Assembly: GCF_036850765.1 (NCBI RefSeq)
Contig: NC_089493.1
Location: forward strand, 298,212,349-298,276,348
Direction of reading: 5' to 3'
Length of the DNA: 64,000 nucleotides
Source: Saccopteryx bilineata
Taxonomy: Eukaryota > Chordata > Mammalia > Chiroptera > Emballonuridae
In this document: piece by piece, positions 1 to 11,645 of the stretch
Layout: every line of letters begins with the position of its first letter
Numbering within the stretch: the stretch's first letter is position 1
Position numbers and translations under genes: made by a program
The notes under the pieces: model-generated
What the model saw: only the letters and a program-made list of their open reading frames with translations
The model's database searches: none
Told to the model about the DNA's origin: nothing

Positions 1-3000
1 GTGGTGGACGCCATGTCATCATGCTTTCCACAGGTGAGTAAACTGAGGCACGGGAAAGGGAAGTCAGCTGCCCAGAGCAGAGCGGCCAACGCGGGTCTGA
101 ACCCTCGCAGCCCGGCCCCCACAGCTGTACTCTTGGCCACTGGTCTCTCTGGGATGACCCCGGGAGCCCCTGACCCGCCTCTTGAAGCTTCCGAGTGCTG
201 GTCATTATGGTGGAGGTCTGCTCTGGCTGTGTCTGGGCAGGTAGAGGAACCCCGACAACACACTCTGAAACGTTTGTCTATAAGAGCTCGTGTTTTCCCC
301 CTTGTCATCCCACGTGATTGCCTTTTCCTCCTCTGAGTTGGGGACAGTGCGATGCAGAGCTCATACTGGGGTGCAGCGTCAACCACTGACGGCTGCCATT
401 TGCATGTGACCTTGGCTGCAGGGCGACAGCTGCCCCTAGGAAGAGGTCTCCACAAAAGAGACACCCTCAGGATGGAAAGACAGATGGGGCCCCGTGGCTC
501 GCGCCACTGCGGAATCTGGGAGTGCCCCTCTCCTGTCGCCTCCGTCACGACCCTGCGCGGCCCTTCCTGGTTCCGGTGTGGAGCAGCGTGGCCACTGCCT
601 CTTTGTGGGCCCAAGAGAACGCCTGGGCCTCCTGGGTCATGCTGCGTGTTCATGCGACCTCTTTTCCCTTGTCTGCCTGTCTCCCTGGAGGCGAAAGAGA
701 CCCCACCCCTCACCCCCCGCCTCAGCACTGTGCACAGCACACGACACACGCTTTCTGAATGAAAGAAGGCAGCCCAGAGAAGTGTGTGGCTTACACAAGG
801 CCAAGGCCACACAGCGAGTAGGTAGCAGAACGGAATGACACTCCGTCAAAACAGATTGTAAGCACCATGTGGCCTCCATCCACCTGCGTGTCTGTTCATT
901 GCTACGTCCCGTTTCTGGCCCAGTGCCTGGTGCAGGGTGGGCGGCTCGGTTGATGGTTGTTGAGTGAATAAATGAGTGCCAGCCTCCTTGCATTCTTCTG
1001 AAAAAAGACGGGCAACAGAAAATGAAGGCTTTGTGTAGGCTGTGTTTTATATGCACAATTGATCAGCTATTTGACCACAGCTAAAATACCCACCCCTGGC
1101 AGCCACTGGGGAGGCAGAGGGGTGGTGCCTAGCTGAAGATGTTTACTCAAACAGAGACGACCCAAGCAGAGCCACAGTTCGTCTCTGACACCCCAGTGAA
1201 CTCAGACGAAGACCCCAGGAGCCTCTGGCTTCCCGTGGGTTCACTGACACCCCATGACCATCACCCCTGGGGCTACGAAACAGCAAGAACAGAGAGCATC
1301 CCGTGTGCAGGGCAGGCACCAGCTGCAGGGGGGGGCATGGCACTGCCAGTGAGCCCCTGGGGCGAGTATAAGGGACAGTCGGTCAGCGGGATGTCACACG
1401 ATGTCGGAAGGGGCAGTGGAGAGGGTCTCAGTCACACGCCCTGGATTTCAAGAAAGTAATTCAATCCTCAGGGGCAGAGAGGAACTCACTGTCTCTCTCC
1501 CCCGCTGGTCCCTGGGGGCTGGGAGTGGTGGGTATCCTCACCACTCCTCTGCACGTTCTCTCACGGCACATTCGTGCCAGCTGACCCACACTGTTTGTTT
1601 AAATCTAAAAAACAAAAAAGGAAAGGAAGGGAAAAAGTAAACCGGTTCACTTCTCCTTGGGGGTCAGCTCCCTTGAGCTACGTGCAGAAGCACATGGACA
1701 GGCAGGTGTCTCGCGCGGGCCCCCGAGGCTGATGAGCTGGTTCTGAGCCCTGGGTCTGGCTCCGACCTGATGTCTGATGGAGACAGGCCCCTCTCCCAGC
1801 GAGCCTCAGTGTTCCCATCTCTGTAAGGGGGAGAGGAGAGTACCTCCCTCCTCATGTCCTGTGAGGGTCAGAGTCCATGCGAATCAAGCCTCTCCCCAGG
1901 GAGCCACGTAGAGTAAGTGTTTCGTAAACGGAACTCCCATTAATGAGCGTTCCGATTGTTGTTCAGTGAACTCGGTTCTCGTGTCACAGGTATCGTGAGC
2001 GGGGGAACTGAAAGCGACGTTTCACCCCTTTGTGTCCAGGCTCAGTCATCTTCTCAGCCTTCCCCGGGGCCTCCGCCTCTTTCCTCTACACGAGGGAATG
2101 GAAACGTGACATACTTTATTAGGAAGGATTTACCCTGGATGTTTAATCTCAGGTCATATCGGATGTTCTAGATACGAAATAGACTCCCTGTACGTGCAGA
2201 CGTGAGCTCAGGGCCCGACACAGAGTCGACCGCGCTGTGAGCAGGGTGGGGGCCCTCCTCTCTCCTACCTCCTGGCCTTTGCACGTGCTGCTCATTGCCC
2301 CGCCTGTCCGTCAGACCCTCACTCACCTGCACTAGGACGTGTGACACGATGACTGTCTTCATCGTTATTGCTTTGCCACCAACTGGCCCATTTTGCGGAA
2401 CTGGGAACCAAGACCCTGGGAAGGAAAATGGCTTGATCAAGGGCACCCGGGGGCCTGTGTCGGAACCCACGCTAACCCAGAGGTGTCTCCCACGGTTCGA
2501 TCTCCACCTGCCGTCTGTTCTGTGCCCCCAAATCACCAGCTACAGGAAAGACACTCCGTGTTCCAAGTTCCCGCACCGGAGCAAGTGTAACAGTGGGAAA
2601 CAGGGCGGTGTCTGCAGCTGGAACCGCTCAGGGGACAGTGACCCTACAGACAGCCTTCCCTGCCTCTCTCCTGGGAGGAGCCCTCAGACCAGCACCCCCT
2701 GGACACCTGCTGACACCATCCGGACGCCGAAGAGACTGAGCCCCGAGTCCAGCCGTCATCGTCTTTCCTCGTCCCCTCCCTTCCGCTCCCAGAGGGGAGC
2801 AGGTCACAGCGAGGGAAGCGATAGCTTCCAAGAGGCCATGCTATCGTCCCCCCTCCCCCTGCAATTCAGTCTCCGATCCCTGTCTGACCTACACGTCCCC
2901 GGAGCAGCTGAGAGGTCATGGGGGGGGTAGCTCGTGGTCTCGGGGAGTCATGGGTGTCTGCAGGTCACGGGGGCTGACCTCCTCGTGCAGCTGGAAGGAG

Positions 3001-3518
3001 GACGCATTCCAGTCACTGGGGACGTGGCTGAAAGAGGGGAGTGGCTCTCTCTTGGAAATCCACGAGAACATCAGTTAGGCTGCAGAGACAACGGGTGTTC
3101 AGAATGTCGTCCCAGGGACTGACTCAGCTCAGGTGAGGAAACTCTCCGCCCTTTTCAGAGGAGCTGCATGGGCCAGCCACTCGGAGGTATCGGTGACCTG
3201 GTCTTGTTCATGGTACAGCCGTGGCAGTCACACAGTGCCTGGTGTCAAGCCTAAATCCTTTGGCAGCTCCAACTTGAGCTCTTTTTTCTTTACAAATTCT
3301 CTTGGCTACCTTTGGGGAAAAGAAAAAAAGAAAAGAGGGACGGATGGAAAAATAATGTGTTACCCATTAAACTATCACTTTTCCTTTGGGGAATTTATTT
3401 AATAGAAATATACAAAGATGCTTAACAAAGGTCTGCGGTGGCCAAAAAATAAAATAAGCACTATTTAGTCATGAATGAATATCCTGTGACTATAACTAAA
3501 ATAGAAAAAAAAATTCAT
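1..3518. other. GPR139 intron sequence, no gene seen
   Basis: This stretch lies upstream of the terminal GPR139 exon and is inferred to be its intron. It is moderately GC-rich unique-looking sequence. Short open frames occur on both strands, but none has a recognisable domain, a consistent reading-frame signature or a plausible exon boundary. No SINE or L1 is recognisable here apart from short low-complexity A-rich patches. The first exon of GPR139, encoding the extracellular N-terminus and the start of TM1, was not found. Confidence 0.5.
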
Positions 3519-3735
3519 GATTTTTTTTTTTTTTTGAAAGAGAGAGAGAAAGGGACAGACAGGAACAGACAGGCGGGAAGGGAGAGAGATGAGAAGCATC
3601 AACTTGTCGTTGCGGCTCCTTAGTTGTTCATTGATTGCTCTTCATATGTGCCTTGATGTGGGGGCTCCAGCTAAGCCAGTGACCCCTTGCTCAAGCCAGC
3701 GACATCTGGGCTCAAGCCAGGAACCATGGGGTAAT
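3519..3735 (-). mobile_element. Truncated long tRNA-derived bat SINE (CCTGACCAGGCGG type)
   Basis: Poly-T at the left, then a GA-rich stretch, the GAGAAGCATCAA block, the TTCATTGATTGC block and the internal CAAGCCAG-type repeats match, in reverse complement, the better-preserved copies at 37413 and 37871. The tRNA-like head expected at the right end is missing, so the copy is 5'-truncated or decayed. Confidence 0.75.
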
Positions 3736-4701
3736 CTTCAAAGACAAAAAAAGAAAAAAGAAAACGAAACAGAGCGGAACTAAGAGATATAAAGTGAGAA
3801 CTCCCAGTCAGTGCTTTGTTCCCAGCTGCCTCTCCCAAGGAGTCTGCAGGGACCTCTCGTCCTCACAGACACAGACAATACCCCTGGGAGACCTTGACCC
3901 GTGCCTGGCAGGTGACCGTTCTGTGGTGGGGTCTGACAGCCTGTGCTGTTCCCTCAGCCACTTCCCCCCACACGCTGCAAAGTGCAGGAAACTAATTCCC
4001 CCGAGAAAACAACCAGGAAGCTTTGCAATCACCAGACGTGGGCTCCGGACCGCGCAGGAGTGTCAACCTGTCCAACGACACCGCGGACGGACAGGATGTG
4101 CTTTCCAGGAGCACTGATGTTTGGATCACGAAATTCACTGGGGCTTGCTTGGGTAAGACTGGCTGGGTGTCCACAACAACAGACTCTTTGTTTAATGAGA
4201 GGGAAGAACTGAAAGGGAATTTCAGGCAGTGACAACTTGAATTTCTTCACTTCCCCCCACCATTGTAAATACGCACAGATTCTGTCAACACCACTATGTT
4301 GTTGTGGTTGTTGTTGTTGGGGGCGGGCATGTCACTGTGGAAAGGAAAGGAGTTTTGATGTGGGGAATTAACTGCGAATGTCAAGAGTTAGGAGTTAAAA
4401 ACTCGACCTTCTCAATCCTACTCTAGAAAATCAGTTCACAGGCATGTTTCTTCCCCCTGTGGGCCTTGGTCGCCCACACATCTGTCTCGTCCGAAGGATC
4501 TCCTAAGTGTCTTCATGGTGCCCTGAGGGATCTACGGGAAAAAAAATAGGAAACTCAGTGTCTGCGGGTTAGTCGCTCAAGAAAAGGCAAGTACTAGGAA
4601 CTGAAGAAAATGTCAAATAGGAACGCCTCGCAATATAGTTGATGACTTCCTGACCTAAAGCATTCATTAGGCGGGGCAGAAATGTTTTTAAAGAATTTGG
4701 A

Positions 4702-5085
4702 GGCCCTGGCGGGTTGGCTCAGCGGTAGAGCATCGGCCTGGCGTGCGGGGGACCCAGGTTCAATTCCCGGCCAGGGCACATAGGAGAGGCACCCATTTGC
4801 TTCTCCACCCCTCCCCCTCTCCTTCCTCTCTGTCTCTCTCTTCCCCTCCCGCAGCCAAGGCTCCATTGGAGCAAAGATGGCCCGGGCGCTGGGGATGGCT
4901 CCTTGGCCTCTTCCCCAGGCACTAGAGTGGCTCTGGTTGCGGCAGGGCGATGCCCCGGAGGGGCAGAGCATCACCCCCTGGTGGGCAGAGCATTGCCCCT
5001 GGTGGGCGTGCCGGGTGGATCCTGGTCGGGCGCTTGCAGGAGTCTGTCTGACTGTCTCTCCCCATTTCCAGCTTCAGAAAAAAAA
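4702..5085 (+). mobile_element. tRNA-derived bat SINE (CCCTGGCCGG type), full length
   Basis: The tRNA-like head has an A-box-like TTGGCTCAGCGGTAGAGC and a B-box-like GGTTCAATTCC. The CCAAGGCTCCATTGGAGCAA block, a GC-rich middle and the CAGCTTCAGAAAA tail follow. A 12-bp target duplication AAAGAATTTGGA flanks it (4690-4701 and 5086-5097), which fixes both ends. Confidence 0.92.
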
Positions 5086-5332
5086 AAAGAATTTGGATAT
5101 ATACACATTTCTACACGTATCCAAACATGTGTGTAGATCTCTATTGTAGAGATATGTCTGTGTATGTATGCATATGAATAAATAAATTGCACTAAGTTTG
5201 CACAATGGAATGCTAGAGTCATTAAATCAGGTGAACCAGATCTGTGTGTATCAACCAACAGAAGCCTCAGAAACGAATGTTGAGGATAAAAAGCAGCATG
5301 CTGGATGGTAGATTCAGTATAAAAGGAGGTAA

Positions 5333-5484
5333 AAGGCCCTGGACGGACAGTTCAGCTGGTGAGAGCATCATTCCCCAAGCACAGAGGTTTGATCCCCAGT
5401 CAGGGCACATACAGGAGCAGATCAATGTTCCTCTCTCTCCCTCTCTCCCTTCCTCTCTCTCTAAAATCAATAAAATAAACAATT
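5333..5484 (+). mobile_element. Short VES-like tRNA-derived SINE
   Basis: A diverged tRNA-like head (GGCCCTGGACGG, then GGTTTGATCCCC) is followed by the CAGATCAATGTTCCTCTCTC block and a CTCTAAAATCAATAAAAT tail. This body and tail are typical of bat VES SINEs and differ from the other SINE families in the window. Confidence 0.75.
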
Positions 5485-5614
5485 TTAAAAGTAATGTTTT
5501 TTAGTGAAGAAGAAAGTAGAAGGACACAGCACGGTCCTGAAGATGCAGCCCTGTGCCTGCCTCCAGGGAGAGAGAGAAAGAAGGAGGGAAAAATGGAACT
5601 GCAGCAATTCATTT

Positions 5615-5815
5615 TTTTAATTCATTTATTTCTTTTTTAATTGGATTTATGGGGGTGACACTGGTTAACGTAATTATACGGTCTCCAGGTGCCCGATGCT
5701 ACAACACAACTCTATACACCTTAATGTACACTCACCCCCCAAGTTAAGTCTTTGTCCTGCACCAGTTTGCCCCCATACCCTCCTACAGCAATTTAAAAGA
5801 GGACTTCAACTGTAT
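5615..5815 (-). mobile_element. L1 3' end fragment
   Basis: The segment around GGGGGTGACACTGGTTAA and the CACCCCCCAAGTTAAGTC block reads as the reverse complement of a mammalian L1 3' untranslated region. No open frame of L1 ORF2 is included. Confidence 0.6.
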
Positions 5816-5853
5816 CTATAGTGTTGTTTCTTTGTTTATTAAAAAAAAAAGTG

Positions 5854-6230
5854 ACCCTGGCCAGTTGGCTCAGTGGCAGAGCATTGGCCTGGCATGTGGA
5901 TGTCCTGGGTTTGATTTCCAGTCAGAGCACACAGGAGCAGCAACCGTCTGCTTCTCCAGCCTTCCCCCTTCCCTTTCTCTCTGTCTCTCTCTCTCTCTTC
6001 TCCTCCTGCAGCCATGGCTTGATTGGAGCAAGTTGGCCTGGGGCGCTGAGGATGGCTCCATGGTCTCCACCTCAGGCACTAAGAAGAGCTCTGTTGCTGA
6101 GCAACAGAACAATGAAGCAGTGCCCCAGATAGGCAGAGCATCGCCCCCTAGTGGGCTTGATGGGTGGTTCCCAGTCAGGGCACATGCGGGAGTCTCTCTG
6201 CCTCCCTTCCTCTCACAGAAGCAAATATAA
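5854..6230 (+). mobile_element. tRNA-derived bat SINE (CCCTGGCCGG type), diverged copy
   Basis: Head CCCTGGCCAGTTGGCTCAG, B-box-like GGTTTGATTTCC, the CATGGCTTGATTGGAGCAAG block and a tail ending in a degenerate CTCACAGAAGCAAA. It resembles the copy at 39541 more than the others: both have TGTGGATGTCCTGGG in the head and the GAGCAAC middle. The two probably belong to an older subfamily. Confidence 0.85.
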
Positions 6231-7381
6231 CAAAATGTTAAAATTTGTTTAACTTGAGTACCCAAGGGTGTGTATATTACAAGACATTTTTTATATGTGA
6301 AATATTGTTTAATATTTTATAAGAAAAGATAAAAAGAGATTTCTAGATTCCAGCATGGTCACTGGAGTTCAGACAAGGGACATAAGTTCTCTGAGAGCCT
6401 TGTTTGCAAAATAGGATTAATAATGTTCAAAATTCAGGGTTGACTCTGAGAGTAAATGAGCACAAATATGTGCAATGACATCCAGATATTATTCATCGGA
6501 ATAGCATTCTAGAGTAAGTCCCTATTGACTTTCCAGATGTGTGTTATTCAAAGAGACATTTGTTTTCAGAACTAATGAGAAATTATGTGGCTGCATTTTG
6601 CAAACAAATCTGACCCCAAGGAAAATAATGTAGTGCTACTCTCTCTGCAAAAACTCTATTCAGCTATATTATACGGACAAACGTAAGCAGGGTTACTTAT
6701 TAACTGTGATTGCCCTGACGGAGGGTATGCATGGGTGGTTGGAGACCAAGATGGGAGAGAAAATTTACTTTTCTCTGTTTTTATTTTTTAATTGTGTATC
6801 ATGTGTGTAGATTACCTGCTTGGGAATAATCATCATAATTTATCTTTAAATTAATTGGAAGGTCATGATCTTCTCTGCTTCTTCGATTCTAAACCTATTT
6901 AAAAAGGAAAAGACCTGAAATCCAATTTCTAAAAAGGTTCTTAGGAGGTTGTTTGGCCCAGTCTCCTGCCTGAATTCCTAAAGCAAGAAAAGCCATTCGA
7001 GCCCCATAGTCTCCATGCAGCTGGACAAAAGAAAGATCATGGGATCTGGGATGAGAGTATCCAGGTGTGGTCTCTGTCACCCTTGCTGTGTGACTCTTAA
7101 GTAAGTTCCTAAAGCTCTCTGAGCCCCCATTGTCTGTCTGCAGTGAGGACCTGTCGTGACTGTGTGAAGAAAGAATAAACAACAATATGAGAATAAAACT
7201 GGGTCAAAACCAGGACCCAGATGTTCATGTGAGGTGCTATGTGTGGTGCAGAGAGTAACCCTGGAAAGCCGTGGTCCTGTTCCTGCAGCTTTCCTGGGAG
7301 CACCCCCAATAAACCCGCGCCCTGGTGTAGCCCACAAAGTCACCCTCCTCCAGAGATAAAGCAGCTCTCTTCTCTCCACAG
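6231..7381. other. GPR139 intron end with MIR-like fragment and 3' splice site
   Basis: AT-rich sequence without a recognisable gene. Bases about 7030-7165 look like a MIR (CTGTGTGACTCTTAAGTAAGTT, then CTCTGAGCCCCCATTGTCTG). The stretch ends in a pyrimidine-rich acceptor, CTCTCTTCTCTCCACAG, whose AG is at 7380-7381, directly before the GPR139 coding exon. Confidence 0.6.
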
Positions 7382-8319
7382 CGAACATCCTGACGGTGAT
7401 CATCCTCTCGCAGCTGGTGGCCAGGCGGCAGAAGTCCTCCTACAACTACCTCTTGGCCCTGGCGGCGGCCGACATCTTGGTCCTCTTTTTCATTGTGTTT
7501 GTGGACTTCCTGCTGGAAGATTTCATCTTGCACATGCAGCTGCCCCAGGTGCCCGACAAGATCATAGAAGTGCTGGAGTTCTCCTCCATCCACACCTCCA
7601 CCTGGATCACCGTGCCCCTGACGGTCGACCGGTACATCGCCGTCTGCCACCCGCTCAGGTACCACACCGTCTCCTACCCCGCCCGCACCCGCAGAGTCAT
7701 CCTGGGCGTGTACCTCACCTGCTTCCTGACCAGCATCCCCTACTACTGGTGGCCCAACATCTGGACGGAGGACTACACCAGCACCTCCGCGCACCACGCA
7801 CTCGTCTGGGGCCACTGCTTCACCGTCTACCTGGTGCCCTGCTCCATCTTCTTCGTCCTGAACTCCATCATCGTCTACAAGCTCCGCAGGAAGACCAGCC
7901 TGCCCCTCCGAGGCTACTCGACGGGGAAGACCACCGCCATCCTGTTCACCATCACCTCCATCTTCGCCGCCCTCTGGGCGCCCCGCATCGTCATGATCCT
8001 CTACCACCTGTACGGGGCGCCCGTCGTCGGGAACCGCTGGCTGGTGCACGTGGTGTCGGACGTGGCCAACATGCTGGCCCTCCTGAACACGGCCATCAAC
8101 TTCTTCCTCTACTGCTTCATCAGCAAGCGCTTCCGCGCCATGGCGGCCGCCACGCTCAAGGCCTTCTTCAAGTGCCAGAAGCAGCCCGTCCAGTTCTACA
8201 CCAACCACAACTTTTCCATCACCAGCAGCCCCTGGATCTCGCCGGCCAACTCCCACTGTGTGAAGACGGTGGTGTACCAGTATGACAAACACGGAAAAGC
8301 TGTGAGAGTCACCCCGTGA
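7382..8319 (+). CDS. GPR139: GPR139 terminal coding exon (orphan class A GPCR)
   Basis: This exon encodes about 312 residues, from the end of TM1 to the C-terminus. The product is a plasma-membrane class A receptor, known from other mammals as a mainly Gq-coupled brain receptor responding to tryptophan and phenylalanine. Visible here are TM2 ([16 protein letters not shown]), TM3 ending in the DRY motif at 7627-7635, TM4 with SIPYYWW, TM5, TM6 ([15 protein letters not shown]), and TM7 with the NTAINFF variant of NPxxY followed by LYCFISKRF. The tail ends in VRVTP. The exon opens after CCACAG with two bases completing an alanine codon from the previous exon, then Asn-Ile-Leu-Thr, the phase I recall for the human gene. 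The sequence matches remembered human GPR139 nearly throughout, so GPR142 is unlikely. Third codon positions are almost all G or C. No frameshift or stop is present, so the exon looks functional. The N-terminal exon is outside the window. Confidence 0.96.
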
Positions 8320-9365
8320 CACCCCCCACCCAGGTCTGGCATCTTCTGCCTCGGCCTGATCTATGTCCAGATTGGAGTGTGGCCCAGCTTGTGCTGCCTT
8401 GACTTCCTCCCTCTGCAGACAGACTGAGCCACTCTCGGACTGGCAGACGACAGAAGGTGGCAGAGAAGAAGGAAGACCGCGAGTCGCTTGTTCCCTTTGC
8501 GCGGTTATGGTCGCAAAGCCACGGTGCCTACCGGTCTGAAGATGCCTTTGGGGGTCAGGCCATCATCCTGTGGCCCCTAAGGATACCCAGTAGAGAAGTG
8601 TGTGACATAGTCTGGGACTTAGCCTTAACCCCATCCGCAGTCACTGGGTGCCGCTGTGATTTATGTGACGTGTCAAGCTCAGTAGCACCGTAGCCTGAGC
8701 ACCCACCCCACCCCCGCCCTTCACAGAGCTGAGGTTATCCGTTCCTTCCCTGTTCTCTTCCCAGCAGCTAGCGATGCTGTCCGATTTGGGGGTTTTTTTT
8801 CAAGGGACCCTTTGTCCTAGAGAGGGCCTCGGACTTGAAGCGGCCTTAGCAAGCACCTCCAGCGACCGAATGACTCTGTGAGGACAGGGTAGTATTGAAT
8901 CCCATCCAGACTCTGGCCAGAGCTTCTCTGGAAAGGTTTTTAAACCCGCATCACTCTGCCCCTCAGACCTAGGGTCTAAGATGCAGTCTTTCTATTTGCC
9001 ATGACGTATAAATTTTGTCTATCTCCTCCAAAGCAAAGACCCTGCCTGGTGCACGGGAGGAAAAGAGGATTTCTTGAGCCCAGAAAAAAAAACAATAATA
9101 ATAAGCCCACTCTTGCCACTGTTTCGATCTGTCCTGTGTCAGCTGTGTACAGTTCTTTGGGTCCAAATAGCTTCTTGTTGTGGGACCACTCGAGCTTCCC
9201 CGAGACGCCTTTGACACACAGCGTTGCCGACTCTGCCATGACTTGAAAAGCCCTCTCCAAACTGTTTGATTTGAGGTGACTCCCGAATTGTACTTCAGGA
9301 AGTGTAGCTCTCCAGGTGCGCAGAGCCGTCCTCCGCTCGGCCTCACCGTCTAGCTGGCCTGGCCG
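8320..9365 (+). other. GPR139 3' UTR and downstream flank
   Basis: Unique sequence after the GPR139 stop codon. It starts in the 3' UTR, but I could not place its end. No canonical AATAAA with a plausible cleavage context was seen before the minisatellite that follows. No other gene is recognisable. Confidence 0.5.
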
Positions 9366-9370
9366 CGCTG

Positions 9371-9795
9371 CCGCCGATGCTGCCGCAGCCACGTGGGGGG
9401 GGGGCGCTCTGCCGCAGATGCTGCCGCAGCCACGTGGGGGGGGGCGCTCTGCCGCAGATGCTGCCGCAGCCACGTGGGGGGGGCGCGCTGCCGCCGATGC
9501 TGCCGCAGCCACGTGGGGGGGCGCGCTGCCGCAGATGCTGCCGCAGCCACGTGGGGGGGGCGCTCTGCCGCAGATGCTGCCGCAGCCACGTGGGGGGGGG
9601 CGCTCTGCCGCCGATGCTGCCGCAGCCACGTGGGGGGGCGCGCTGCCGCAGATGCTGCCGCAGCCACGTGGGGGGGGCGCTCTGCCGCAGATGCTGCCGC
9701 AGCCACGTGGGGGGGGGCGCTCTGCCGCCGATGCTGACGCAGCCACGTGGGGGGGGCGCTCTGCCGCCGATGCTGCCGCAGCCACGTGGAGGGCG
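9371..9795. repeat. 39-bp GC-rich minisatellite with 11 CACGTG boxes
   Basis: About 11 head-to-tail units of 38-41 bp, each built from GCCGCAGATGCTGCCGCAGC, then CACGTG and a run of G, then CGCTCTG or CGCGCTG. The CACGTG hexamers start at 9390, 9431, 9471, 9510, 9548, 9587, 9627, 9665, 9704, 9744 and 9783. Length differences come mainly from the G run. Several frames stay open on both strands, but these are repeat artefacts. Confidence 0.95.
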
Positions 9796-10094
9796 GCCCG
9801 TGTTGGCCGCTTGTCTGCGCTTCACTGCACACGGCACAGAAGGGTGGTGCTCGTTCTTGGTGAAGCTATTTAACCCAGATCCTTTGCAAAATGATAAAAT
9901 GTGCATTTATTTCTTCATTCTCCCTTTTGCCCGTCTGAAGCAAGAACAGTTCGAGGTGGTGATGAGTAGCAGGCTCCCCGGGTATTACCACTCTTACGAA
10001 CGTACGCGCACGCGCGCACACGCTTGACTATATTAGCTTTTATGTATCCAGTGAGCTGTGTGTGTGTGTTCTTTGTTTTATTTAGAAAATCATT

Positions 10095-10512
10095 TCATGG
10101 GGTGAAAATTAAATTTGATAAAAGTACGCAGGTTTCAGGTGAACGTTCCTATAGCATCGGAACTGTGGATTATGTTGTGTGCCCATCACCCAAAGTCAGA
10201 TCACTTTCCATCACCTCCTGTTTGTCCCTCTTTACTTCTCCCCCCACTCTTCCTCCATGTCCCCCTTCCCCAGGTAACCACTTCACTTTTATCTGTGAGT
10301 CTCAGTTTTATATCCCACCCATGTATGAAATCATATAGTTCTTAGCTTTTTCTGATTTACTTATTTCACTCCGTATAATGTTATCAAGGTGCATCTATGT
10401 TGTCATAAATGACATCATGTCATCATTTCTTATGACTGAGTAGTGTTCCATGTATATATGTACCACCTCTTCTTTATCCAGTCCTTTACCGAGGGACACT
10501 TTGGTGATGTGT
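10095..10512 (-). mobile_element. L1 3' end fragment
   Basis: Reverse complement of a mammalian L1 3' region. The blocks AGTAGTGTTCCATGTATATA, CTTCTTTATCCAGTC and the GGTTTCAGGTGAACG segment are typical of the ORF2 end and 3' UTR. It is degraded and non-coding. Confidence 0.75.
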
Positions 10513-10660
10513 TTTAAAAGGAAAATACACACTAGAGTTCCTTTTTATTTCTCTCCTAGATTCCATTTCTTCCAGAACAGTTGTGGAATTGGGTAATATT
10601 CTTCATGACCAAACAAAAAGGAGATAGTCTACCTGGATTCCCTGGTTCCTCAGGCATTTT

Positions 10661-11006
10661 TTTTTTTTCATTTTTCCGAAGTTGGAAACGGGGAGGCAGT
10701 CAGACAGACTCCCGCATGCGCCCGACCGGGATCCACCCGGCATGCCCACCAGGGGGCGACGCTCTGTCCATTGGGGCATTGCTCTGTTGCATCCAGAGCC
10801 ATTTTAGCACCTGAGGCAGAGGCCACAGAGCCATCCTCAGCACCCGGGCCAACTTTGCTCCAATGGAGCCTTGGCTGCGGGAGGGGAAGAGAGAGACAGA
10901 GAGGAAGGAGAGGGGGGCTTCTCCTGTGTGCCCTGGCCGGGAATTGAACCCAGGACTCCTGCACACCAGGCCAACACTCTACCGCTGAGCCAACCAGCCA
11001 GGGCCT
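10661..11006 (-). mobile_element. tRNA-derived bat SINE (CCCTGGCCGG type), minus strand
   Basis: Poly-T, then the reverse complement of the tail, the GCCCACCAGGGGGCGACGC block, CCAATGGAGCCTTGGC, and the tRNA head ending in CCAACCAGCCAGGGCC. The target duplication CCTCAGGCATTTT is at 10648-10660 and again from 11007. A CTCF-core match lies at 10746-10758. Confidence 0.93.
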
Positions 11007-11610
11007 CCTCAGGCATTTTTGTTTCTAATTAGAAGACTGGTCTACCCTTTCACAGGGACTGCGTGATGCACGAGCCCAGTAAAAAGAAGTCCCACTGCAC
11101 CGGAAGCCCTAAATGTCAGCCACAGCCCTCCTGCCTACTCAGTACAATATTAGGTCCTGTGAGTCCCGATGATCCTCATTCCTTCCTCTATTTGATCATT
11201 GCAGTAGAGTCTCGTCTTACCCAAAGATTATGTTCTAAAGTCAGTGCAACATATTTTTTTTTAAAAACCCAGCAGAGCCAAAGCTACCTGGGCAGTGTCT
11301 TCTGGAAGGAGCCACACTCAATCCCTTCAAAAATCTGACACAGCTAAGTCTTTCTCCACCAGTAAAGCAGGTGGATGTGGGGGGGGGGGGTCGGGAGGGA
11401 TGAGGACAAGATATGACCAGGGGCCACAATGTATGACTCTGAAGTGTCTGAGAATGTTAGGATTGGCAGGGTGTTCCCATTAGAAGAGATTCGCGGAGGC
11501 TGAGTGAGGGAGGGACAAGCAGATTCCTGTCCCCCACGTCACCCATATGTGCATTCAGTGGAATGGCGGGCAGACTCCCCACTTCCCTCAAATTGTATTT
11601 CTCTCTGTGG

Positions 11611-11613
11611 TTT

Positions 11614-11644
<31 letters not shown>

Positions 11645-11645
11645 C
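11611..11645. repeat. (TTTTG)n microsatellite
   Basis: A T run followed by about five TTTTG units; simple-sequence repeat. Confidence 0.9.

Noticed and set aside
2295..2930. 211-codon + strand frame
   Set aside because: No domain, no recognisable homology, lies in an intron, and composition is like the surrounding sequence.
4702..4790. tRNA genes at many SINE heads
   Set aside because: The tRNA-like segments are followed by SINE bodies and A tails and are flanked by target duplications, so they are SINE heads, not tRNA genes.
7237..8322. Antisense frame of 361 codons opposite GPR139, and a second + frame
   Set aside because: Shadow frames of a very GC-rich exon, low in stop codons by composition. 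The GPR139 frame has clear family identity.
9316..9906. Overlapping open frames on both strands, up to 269 codons
   Set aside because: Produced by the stop-free 39-bp GC-rich minisatellite; several frames are open at once.
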